Below, one piece after another: positions 13,201 through 22,788 of a DNA stretch of 64,000 bases. The position numbers and the translations under genes were made by a program. The stretch comes from Trichosphaerium sp. ATCC 40318. Lineage: Eukaryota > Discosea > Flabellinia > Trichosidae. Each line of letters opens with the position of its first letter. The first letter of the stretch is position 1. A model generated the notes under the pieces. It ran no database searches. It saw only the letters and a program-made list of their open reading frames with translations, and had not been told where the DNA came from. Location of the stretch: positions 83,191 to 147,190 of the forward strand of contig JALMLS010000571.1 of NCBI GenBank assembly GCA_038496445.1. Direction: 5' to 3'.

Positions 13201-13402
13201 GTCTCCTTCACTCCAATCACTATCCCAAGAGGCCTACTGCGCGTTAAGAAGTGTTTTTTCGGAGTACAAACTCGTTTTGGTGTAAGAACTTGTATAGGAC
13301 AAGTAGAAAATTGCAGTTTAAGGTGAGGACACTGTTTAGCCCGCGACGAGCGTTTTAAGGTTTTTTACTGCGTACGTTACTAGCGGCTCTCATAGGCCGC
13401 AT
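10271..13402 (-). CDS. Multi-pass membrane protein with a Thr/Pro-rich extracellular stalk
   Basis: The model starts at an ATG at 13402 (MRPMRAASN) joined to a charged cytosolic region (KRNVVPRYGRKHAGKGNDVV). The first membrane helix is around 12875 (AGLLTLLYGFFPFVFLW). A large outside region follows with Asn-glycosylation-type sites, a run of PTTEAP repeats and a dibasic KKR. Two further helices lie close together (MGYLIGIVICIIAVFVWLYF and AVMIIMLAILSIVFVFLLVW), separated by a basic cytosolic loop. A second outside region of about 130 residues leads to a last helix (FAYVLLGYGLSIVLVGIIGA) and an acidic tail ending DDGEDSDFD. The alternation of helices and two large outside loops resembles prominin-like topology, but I see no diagnostic sequence match. 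Exon 1 is the least certain part. Confidence 0.6.
12040..12174 (-). repeat. PTTEAP tandem repeat, mucin-like stalk
   Basis: Within the multi-pass protein gene, about 45 residues are built from near-repeats of PTTEAP separated by V, A or P (VVPTTEAPTVPVAPTTEAPV and on to TTTAPTTAAP). At DNA level the repeat unit is about 18-24 bases. The composition (Thr, Pro, Ala, Glu) is typical of heavily O-glycosylated extended stalks, so it likely holds the outer domain away from the membrane. Such arrays often change length between strains. Confidence 0.85.
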
Positions 13403-13734
13403 TTGCTCTTCCTCTAGGCTATTGTAGTTAATACAACATGTACGTTAGTAATCGTGAAAAGTACAATTACTGGTATTTGTTCGCACCTTGCACTCCTACT
13501 ACGCGTAGATGAACTCGTGCTCATACTAGAACCTTAGATGTATTAACTTGGAGAAAAAGCACTAATTAACTATCACTCAGTTTAAAATATGATGGTCCAC
13601 ATTTTTCTGTGCACAAATTAAATGTTCTACAGTCCAGTTTGTAGTCTTTTTACCAGTTTTTTTTTCCGCTCTTACCCGATATGGAACTTTTTTTTTGGTT
13701 ATGGAAAAAGTAGAATTCTGAACAATAACTGCTT

Positions 13735-15343
13735 TTAAAACACTGTTCTTATTGTGTCATAGTTATTTACAAGTTCGCGCAACATTTTAGCCACGTGTGG
13801 AACATTTTCTTGAATCTCTTGTTTCGTTGTGGAGCCTACCATCAAAGGTCCAAAAATAATTACTAAAGCAGCCAAAGAGTTGCTAGAATCGTCAATATTG
13901 CACAAAGCGTGTATTGTTGCTACTACACTCAGCAAAACAACGCGATTGTAGGCATCAATAGTGTCTAGGAATTGCTTCATAAACGTGGAGAGTGACATGT
14001 CAACCTTGTTTGTAACAAACGTTGTAAAATATGTCAACATGCGAAGAGGAATGATTGGTTCTCCCAATATCAGGAATTGTTTCAATACAGCTGCTACAGA
14101 ATGCACTGAATATTGACTCAGTTGTAAGTTAGCTGATTGAAAAAAACCTGTTAGTAAGGTGCCAAAGTACTTTGGTATAAGCGTACGTTTTGTGTGGTAT
14201 ATTTGCAATAGCTCAACTACTTCGCGATAACTAGTTACTATTAAATCAAAATCCTACAACGAGATGATCAGGCGTACACCCCAGGTTTTATAAACAAGCT
14301 TTCTGTACTGGCTAAGAACTACTTAGAAAGGGCGAGTACTATTAACACGAGGAAGCATACCGTGAGATTGTAAGTGAGCAAACAAACGGGTATAGTCATT
14401 TCCTTTATTCGGTTGAAGCGGTGGTACACCCACCTGTGGTTCGACTCTGGGCTAATCAGTTTGTTAACATGGCTTGCTTATTGCAACAGAGTAAATAACA
14501 AACCTTGAAGAATCTGGACTTGCTGAGTACTAGGACAGTGTCAGGTAATTTTATCATTTTTCTTTGACTTAAAAATCGTACGTGATTTGACATGACTGAC
14601 AGCGTTTGCAGGCTCCTTTATAAAAGTTGGTCTATTATTAACCTTTGGTGAACCAGCTGCAACTGCCTTTGTTTGAATTATATAGTATTGAGCTCTTGCA
14701 TTGAATGCCCTGTTTTTGAAGATTAAATACAAATAAGTAAAAGAAAAAGCAAGAAATCAAATACTCACTTTTCTGGATGCACTTCTACCTTAAGATATCC
14801 AGTTGCAACGCCATTATATGTGCTGTTTCCGAGGCTGGGATTACTAAACTTGAACGTTACTGTACTATGCCCTAAAGAGAGGATTTAGTTTGTAAACCCC
14901 TTCTTTTTTTGGAACAAACAATCAAAATGACCACGTGGTCTTGTAAAACGTACTTTTTCTGCTTATATCGAATGTTTGATATGTAACTACTCCTCTACAT
15001 CCAGAATCGATTTCAGGGTGAGCAGGCATGACCCCAAATCTAATTGTCGTTTGTCACACAAATTTGGGAATGCGAAAACGTACTCCACAGATGTATTCTG
15101 AGGTATTGATTGTGGTGGCGGACGAGACCATTTACTCTACATTGTATTAGTGTTTACACGGTTTCAAAGTCGATAAATATGTTGAAGCCGCGTTGTTTAT
15201 TCTAGTGGCGCTTTTTTGAGTACCGTTTGGGTTTCTGTTTTAGAAATTAATTCAAATGATGATGGCGTTGTGTTCAATACGCTCACTAGCACGCTCCGAT
15301 ACTTTGTAGTGGCATGATATGTTCGCCAGTCGTCCTCTTGCAT
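13735..15343 (-). CDS. RhoGAP-domain protein with an N-terminal beta-rich module; GAP site degenerate
   Basis: The N-terminal half (about 15340-14640) reads like a compact beta-sandwich, with CRGVVTYQTFDIS followed by VTFKFSNPSLGNSTYNGVAT. That spacing resembles actinoporin/aegerolysin-like lectin modules, a tentative match from memory. The C-terminal half is a RhoGAP domain: VGVPPLQ, then STESLFIKPG, VHSVAAVLKQFLILGEPIIP, and LAALVIIFGPLMV near the end. In active RhoGAPs the third motif reads LFRxSG with a catalytic Arg; here that residue is Ile. The conserved Asn of the late PNL motif is also missing (GPLM). The ATG at 15343 is chosen as start; coding-looking sequence upstream could add an exon overlapping the divergent DUS4 gene. 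Several introns are very short, one only about 26 nt. Confidence 0.65.
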
Positions 15344-15451
15344 ATTACGGCCAAGGAACTGCTGCGCAGCGTCAAGGCGTGGTGTAGACGTGCTGGGTAC
15401 AGCTACAGGTACTTAAAATGGTGTTAAGTACAATACAGAAAAACAGCACAG

Positions 15452-16915
15452 ATGGCGGAGCAAAAACACCACAAAACACCTTTACAAATACTAGAGGAGA
15501 AGGATTTCGTATATGTACAAGCACCTATGGTGCGCTACTCCAAGTAATAATCGTTGAATACCATAAATACTAAACAAACGGCGTGTAGGCTCCCATTTCG
15601 CCTTTTATGTAAACGGTAGGGATTCTTAATTTACAGTGTGGGAATAACAAGCCTAGATGGGGTGCTGACATATTGTATACACCAATGATAGTCTCACAGG
15701 ACTTCCTACGCGTGCGTTACAATGAAATAACAAGATAAACGGAGTAATATGACAATAGAGCCCACAAGCGAGAAAATTCGAATTTACATCGAATAAATGC
15801 ACGTAAACCACTTTTAACCATAATTGACACTGACAGATGATCATCCGTTGGTAGTACAACTAGCAGGGTCGTCAGCACATGACGTCGCTACAGCAGCAAC
15901 GTATCTTGCAGAGTACGTAGTGTTGTTTCTATCCTGGAATCTATTAACATCCTTATTAGCTACTGTGATGCCATTGATATCAACTGTGGCTGCCCACAAC
16001 AATGGGCAATAGATAAAGTAGAATCAATGACGCTCCAACATTTCATTAACATACCATCGGATAGGGTTATGGATGTGGCATGTTAAATGATCCAGAGAGA
16101 ATTAAAGAAACAGTGCGCCTTACAAAAGAGATGTCCGGACTCCCATGCTCTGTAAAGATTAGAATACAACCGGATCTCAAGCACGACATGTTAAGTGTAT
16201 GGCAATCAATACTAACACTAACGGTAGAGACACTGTAAATCTAGTTAAGCAAGCTGAGAGCGCTGGCGCAGCTTGGATAACTGTACATGGACGCACAGTG
16301 GAGCAACGTGGAGATACACCAGTCAATTATGAGGCAGTAAAACTTGTACAATTTATTTGGAAGTGGATCATTACTTTGTAACAATAACAATAGGTTAAAG
16401 ATTCAGTATCTGTCCCAGTTATAGGCAACGGACATTGTTTTAATCTGCAGGTTTGTTTATTTAATACAGATGAGTGCTAATGCTAATTACAGGATGCAAA
16501 AATTTGGAAGGAAAAGACTGGAGTTGATGGTAAGAAAATTTTGTTAAGAAAAATTGTTTACACGTGTTAGGTGTGATGGCTGCAAGAGGTCTTCTTCACA
16601 ACCCAGCTCTTTTTGCCGGTCATAAAATAACACCAAAGAAGTGTATAGAAGAATTTGTAGACTTGTCACTGAGCTATGGGATGCGCAATGACCTGTTTCA
16701 TCAACACTTAATGTTCATGCTCTATTCGATTCATGGCAAAGTTGAAAAGTCAGTATTTAACAACTTACGTGCAGTGCCCAGCATGCTCGACTACTTTCAA
16801 AAACGAGACTATAAATTCGGTACGTAAAGGCTAATATGTATGTGGCACATCTCATGCGACTATAGACGAAGTGTCATTGACACATGAACAAATCTATCGC
16901 GCAACTTGGTCTTGA
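15452..16915 (+). CDS. DUS4L: tRNA-dihydrouridine synthase, DUS4 type
   Basis: The spliced protein starts MAEQKHHKTPLQILEEKDFV and continues YVQAPMVRYSKLPFR, ADILYTPMIVSQDFLR, DHPLVVQLAGSS, DINCGCPQQWAI, GAAWITVHGRTVEQRG, VPVIGNG and GVMAARGLLHNPALFAGH. This is the flavin-dependent TIM-barrel Dus family, which reduces uridines in the tRNA D-loop; NCGCPQ contains the catalytic cysteine. The segments GRTVEQRG, LFAGHKITPKKCIEEFVDL and FHQHLMFML match the DUS4 branch rather than DUS1-3. A last short exon (DEVSLTHEQIYRATWS) ends at 16915. The intron before DHPLVVQ keeps the reading frame and family length only with a GCACGT donor. The gene diverges from the RhoGAP-domain gene about 110 bases away. 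Confidence 0.88.
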
Positions 16916-17177
16916 TTGTTAATAGCCATAGCGAAAAACCACTATTGGCTATACCACAAAACTAGTGATGCAGGTCACAGTATTGGAATCACGACATGTA
17001 CTTTTGACTAAGGTGCATACCAGCGGTAGTTATTAAATTGTACAATAAACATTTGCTTCTGGCTTATCACCGGCCTCCTGTGAAATTAGCTCAATTTTGG
17101 TTAAAACCAGTGTTGACCTTAACCCGAAATTTTACGTCAATTATTTGAAAAATTACAGTACACCTTGAGCATACACC
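16916..17177. other. Intergenic region, nothing recognised
   Basis: AT-rich spacer between DUS4 and VPS45. I see no coding stretch, RNA gene or repeat. It probably carries the DUS4 3' end and the VPS45 promoter. Confidence 0.5.
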
Positions 17178-19658
17178 ATGAGCGTAATTAAAGCAATACG
17201 CGACTATGTCACAAAATTAGTGAGAACAGCGCATGGCATGAAAGTGTTGCTCCTAGATAATGAAACGGTACATAAATGCGTAAACGAATAATAACGACAG
17301 TTCTAATACAATTTTCAGACGGGCATTGTATCAATGGTATTTCCTCAATCTGAGATCCTACAAGAGGAAGTGTACTTGTTTGAACGTTTAGACACGCCAA
17401 ATCGCGAAGTAAGATTATTTTGCATTAAAGTCACTAAAAAGATACTAGATAATGGCACACTTGAAGGCTGTAGCGTTCCTGAGACCAACGGAAAAAAATA
17501 AAGAGTTACTTCGCAAAGAGTTGCGTAAACCAAAATACGGTCAATACTTTCTCTGTACGTCACCCCGCCATCACAACTAAACCAACAATAACGCCCACGT
17601 CACAACAAAAAAAAAAATACCGCTGACACTTCGTTAGTTTTCACCAACGTTCTCCCACCAAAATACTTGGAGGATTTGGCTGCCGCAGACGAACATGAAG
17701 TCGTAGAGGAGGTTCAGGAGGTATACGGTGACTACTTTGCCGTAAACCACGATACATTCACGCTAAACATGGGCCCTTGCATGTCCAGCAAATCCGCAAA
17801 TTGGCAGGCATGTCAAATTTTGAATTCAAACATCATTCCGTTGATTAACATTTTGTGCAGACGAACATGGCGCGAATAGTAGATGGACTCTCTGCCTGTT
17901 GCTTATCACTTAAATTGAAACCATACATTAGATTCACAAACTCGTCAGCTATAAGTAAACAAATTGCACAGGAGTTTAAACACAGGATGGAGTCTCAAAG
18001 GTCTTTGTTCAATTTTAGATCTCAAGGTACCTTTTTTTTTTTCTCTTATTGAAAACAAGTTGTATCTGTTATTTACTTTAAAAATGAATTGACTTGTGTA
18101 CATAGTTGGTACGCCGCCTGTCATGCTTTTATTCGACAGAAAGGAAGACCTAGTAACGCCGCTACTGTTGAACTGGACATACCAAGCAATGGTGCACGAA
18201 TACCTCACTATAGACAATAATCGTGTAGACATGAGAGGCCGTCCAGGCGTCCGCAAAGAATTAGAGGTACCTAGCAACCCAACAAACGAACTGGACAAAA
18301 AAAGAAAAAAAATCTATTTTGACATGTTGCTCACGTGATCTGTAGCAAATCGTGCTTTCTCCGACTCAGGATAGTTTCTACAAATCGAGCCTATACAATA
18401 ACTTTGGTGACTTGGGTATTTCAATCAAACAGTTGGTTGATGAATACGCTGAAAAGACGAAGATTAACCAGAATATTAAATCATTGGATGACATGAAAAA
18501 GTTTATTGAGAGCTACCCAGAGTTTAAAAAACTTTCTGGAAATGTATCAAAGCATATGGCAATTATGGAGGTCCTTCAAACACAAGTTGCTGATCGTAAG
18601 CTCCTCGATATTTCAGAATTGGAGCAGACACTTGCTTGCTCTCACGAACACGCTAAAGCGTCAAAGGTACAAAAAATTGGATGTCCCGTGAATGGATTTT
18701 GATTTGTTTTTTTTAGGCAATTTTTGAGCTTTTGGATAACCCAGCTATTGAGCCAAAGGACGCTCTACGGTGAGTAATACAGTGATATATATTTTTTTGG
18801 TAATGTTATTATTTTGTTGGCTGACATTGGGTGTAGTGTTGTTATGCTTTATGCGCTACGATTTGAGACACATGCGTCTTCCAATTTATCACAATTCATC
18901 AGTTTGTTGCAAAGCAAGAAAGGTCTATCTGATGTAGCTGTCAGGGTACGCATACCTCATTTTGATTAGCGTTATTATACTTATGATTACGGTCAGCCTG
19001 TGAGACATTTAATTCAATATGGCGGCGCAAAGAAGAGATCTGAGGATTTGTTCGAAAATAAAAATTGGATAAAGATCGCGAGAGGACAAATCAAGCGTGG
19101 ACTCTATGTGCGATCTTATTACTTCCACTTTCATCTCTGTAGACTCACATGTTTTTATAGGGAGTAACAAACATTTACACGCAACATACACCTTTGATTA
19201 AACGTGTAGTCCAAGGTATGTCCCATTAATTGAACACTTCGAGTCAAAGGGTAACCATTCGAACTAGATTTAATTAAAACTCGACTACGAGAATCGTTGT
19301 ATCCCTTCGCTCTTGGCTCTCCTACTAAGGATAAACCAGCAGATATTATTTTGTTTGTCGTTGGTGGCATCACATACGAGGTAATGATCCTTTTTCTACG
19401 CTACCGCACATGTTACATCACCATGTTGAATGAATCAAGTTCGAACCTTTTTTTAACGTGGAATTTTAGGAAGCTGCTGCGGTTCACGATTTGAACGTCG
19501 AAAACCCTAATGTAAATATCTTCATAGGCAGTACCACCATCTTTAACACTGAGAGGTACCTAAACACTTCATGACTTTTTGAGAATCCTGAATATCGTTT
19601 TACTCATTCTATTTGTAGTTTTATTGAACACCTGGAAGCCACAAGTAAAAGGGAGTAA
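17178..19658 (+). CDS. VPS45: Vacuolar protein sorting-associated protein 45 (Sec1/Munc18 family)
   Basis: The protein starts [20 protein letters not shown] followed by [10 protein letters not shown] and [20 protein letters not shown], the classic VPS45 N-terminus. Later blocks include [54 protein letters not shown], a helical middle ([18 protein letters not shown]) and [16 protein letters not shown] before the C-terminal [17 protein letters not shown]. These are the arch and nucleotide-fold-like domains of the SM family. VPS45 binds endosomal syntaxins and supports Golgi-to-endosome fusion. The last exon ends at TAA 19656 ([12 protein letters not shown]). Length and motif order are normal for the family. 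Around ten short introns were placed. Confidence 0.92.
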
Positions 19659-20502
19659 ATTTGGAAGTGTGTACCCTTTTGTAAACCAGAACAAAAAAGT
19701 TTTATCAACCAAAATCTGTCAGTTGTATTGTTGCATCAAAAAATCCACGCATTGTGGATTAATACCAACTAAAGCCGTTGCATCCTTTGAAGAACATCTA
19801 CATTAAACGGTTTTGTAAATTTGCTCAAATTAAGAACGTGGCAGCAATCAAACTTGAAGAGACTTGTGTCCTACAATACGATCTGTAGTGAATAACCCAT
19901 TATCGTGCATTTGTCTCTTGTTATCTAGTCAGTCCCACGATGTGTTGTGTATAGCTGAAAAGTTATCGAATGTTGAAATAAGGAACTGGAGAAAACGTAA
20001 GACAATAAGAGAAAAAAACAGGATTTGGATGTGACAAATCTGCTATGCCACAGTTCACAAGAATGTGATGTGATTTTAGAGTGCAAAATCAGTATGAGAC
20101 GGTATCTTAAAGGCTTCCGTAAATGCATTAGAGAATGCTGAAAAACTGTTTAGTGGATATTTATTTGAAAATAAACACTCAAATCACTATATCCAAGCGT
20201 ATAAAGGAGTATCTATCTCCAAGCAAAGTAACGGTGAAGATAGTGCCGCGCCTTCAAACAATGAGGATCATCAAAAGCTTGCTCAAGAAGCAAAAGCGTA
20301 CACTGTTGCGGGTTCATCAGAGTTAACAGAGCTAATCTTGGTTTGCATAGCATTTGCTTCATTTCGCAGTTCATCAACGCCTTTCTCTTTCCTCGTTGCC
20401 TTTTTTCTGCGTGTTCTATCATTGTCCGTTCTATCAAATTGTGGGACAATTTGCAGGATAATTATCCCTAAAGTGGTATCCTTAATCCCATATTGATCCG
20501 TT
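19659..20502. other. Region with weak coding signal, possible short plus-strand gene
   Basis: This 840-base stretch lies between VPS45 and the convergent repeat-nuclease gene. On the plus strand, 19840-20060 can be spliced into VAAIKLEETCVLQYDL, QSHDVLCIAEKLSNVEIRN and WRKRFGCDKSAMPQF with plausible short introns, and an open plus-strand frame without ATG (NAEKLFSGYLFENKHSN) runs from about 20130 to 20480. A minus-strand frame over 20283-20516 is also open. None resembles a known family, and neither strand gives a clean gene with start and stop. One small gene of unknown function is likely. Confidence 0.3.
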
Positions 20503-22683
20503 TCATACTTGCTCAAAACAAGCGGTCAACCCGCCTTTTGCGAAGGCTGTTGCGACTATTGCGCCATACGTTGCGGCATCATTACTTCTACATGCGTTTA
20601 ATGGTATTTTGAGGATAAGGCTTACCTTGAGTACTGGGAGCTAAGGCCCACGCAACACTAGCATGCTTCTTTCTTGGGATGACATGGAGTTTAATATCTG
20701 GCTTTTGCCTGTATATAAATTCGGCTAACTCCTCTGGGCTGGAATCCCACCAATACGGTATGGTGATCAAGGACAATCCTATCCAGGAATAGTCAAGGCG
20801 CGGCACTATATTGAGGCATAACAAAAATACCTGATTGTTTGCAAACAAAGTTTTTCTCCTGATCTCTCGCCTCATACACCCTTGAGGATGGTATGAACGG
20901 CATATTGTCCTTGTAGTGATGCTCACCTATTTTACTATTACTCAAATAGGGGCATGAGTGTATGTACTGAACCTTGGTATTCAAAAGCAAGGTTGTATCT
21001 TGGTACAAACACATCAATGAAGATTGGTGCTCCATTAGATGGTCTGTTGCCCATACAATGCTCTTCCTCTATTGACACGCCAGGAAGCACTCTGGACACC
21101 ATCTCGTATAATAGTCTTGTATAAATGAGTACATAAGACCTCATTGGATTAAAACGTGTTAGGTACCTTTGTTTTGCTTTTTTATTGCAATCAGAAAACT
21201 TAGCCCATTTCCACTTGTAGTCTGGGTGAAGGGCATTCAAGATGCGCGGAAAGTAAGCCATAATGCCACCTCCACCAACTGACTGTATTTGTTCCTGAGA
21301 TACACGGTACCTTGTAAGGAATTGTTAATATGGCTTATTGCAACGCTTGCGGCGAACCACGTGGATGGAGAATCAATCTTTAATGCTTTTTCAGCTCGCC
21401 GCATGAATCTTAACTGGTTTTTACGTCGACTCCAATAGTTTCTATTGAATCCAACATGGCCCCTGCTATAGTAACTATTAGTACGCAATAACTAATGGAT
21501 TTCTTTTGGTACTTGAATTGCCAAGTGTACGATGGATAAAGTGCCAACATAATGTTAGCCACTGAACTGTTGTATCTGAAACATTGGTCAACATACATAA
21601 AATAGAAAACTAGGATGATCACCTCTTCAAAATCGAAGCTCCTCCTGCTTGTGCTACTTGTTCGCCGTATACACCATGCCACCCATCCAGTACCTTTACG
21701 TCCAGTTCCTGAGCAATTCGTTCTATCTTCTGCCTTTGATGACCAAGATGATCCCAGTAACCAGCTGGCATATTCCTGTCCATATGAATAAGTGATACAC
21801 TTTGAAATTATCACGTGTACCGTGAGGGCCACAGATGACCTGGATATATCGAACGTAGAGCATCCAAAGCTGAGTAATTGTGCCTGTTGTTACAAATCAG
21901 TTGAATCATCACTCAGATGCATGACTTGCCTGTTTGGTGGGTGAACGCCACTATCTCCTGAAGCTGAAGTGATGATGTGGGCTGGTAAGCTAGTCCAATC
22001 GTCTAGTATCTTGACGTTGTGGTAGTGTCCCAAAACGTCCATGCGTTTTCTCTGATAGCCTCTAAGATCAGCAAATTCTTCAACGCGCCATGGGTTGTCA
22101 GGGTAGATTGTTTGAACAGCCACTGACAGCACACCACCGTACCTATCACGTGCTGTTAAACGCAAAAGGGTCATGCTTAAAAAAAGACTTGCTTGCTCGC
22201 TAATAGCCCACCAGCACGCTTGGCTATAGCCTTCTGGGAAGGTATTGTATACCAAGCGTCTAGCGTCTTGATTGACAATGACATTGCCAAACTGTCAAAA
22301 AAAGCCCTTTGGTTTGGCAACTCGTCCCAAAACCCATTAGGCACATATCTAATGGGCGTTACACAATTGCTGTCGTCACATTGTCTCACCTAAATTTCCA
22401 TCCAATCCACTCATAATTGGGAAAAATAGATCGTATGGCGTCGGAAACAGAACCTTTGTATCTACTATGTAAAAATGACATTCTGTTTAACTGCGCACTT
22501 TGTTACAAGTATCCCTCCGCCGCCAAAACGATTTAAATCAGCACAGGTACACCTATACCAATCTTCAAGGACCTTGTAGCGCAATAACTCCCCAACAGTT
22601 TCAAAACGTTTCCTTTGACTCTCAAGCGTATGCCAACGCTTCTCAGGCATTTCTTTAGCCCATAATCGCGCTGAAAAGCGCAT
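20503..22683 (-). CDS. Tandem-repeat protein with C-terminal PD-(D/E)XK-like endonuclease domain
   Basis: The N-terminus (MRFSARLWAKEMPEKRW) is followed by about five repeats of 65-75 residues. Each has an aromatic-x-x-L-x-x-QR helix, a [LI]xxWY or DDW motif, a Gly-rich turn and an [RN]Y-x-G/S-x-x-x-A[LI]-x-[SA][IL][FY]P-x-x-x-W segment. Examples are LESQRKRFETVGELL, VLEDWYRC, GGGGIL, GSVSDAIRSIFPNYEW, GVLSVAVQTIYPDNPW and YSALDALRSIYPGHLW. Later repeats decay. The C-terminal 200 residues hold FIDVFVPRYNLAFEYQGEHH, then RDQEKNFVCKQSGLSLITIP and YWWDSSPEELAEF. The Asp, Glu-x-Gln and Lys pattern matches Vsr/DUF559-like nuclease folds. Similar repeat-plus-nuclease proteins occur scattered in eukaryotes (recalled, unnamed family). 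The DNA or RNA target is unknown. The last exon is uncertain; an alternative stop is at 20556. Confidence 0.75.
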
Positions 22684-22788
22684 AACAAGTGCGAGTAGTT
22701 GTTCAACAAACGCAACAAAAGTATTTTTTGTTTCAGTCAAAATTTGTATTTTTGTTGTTATTTTCTTTCTTTTACAACTTTTTTGGTC

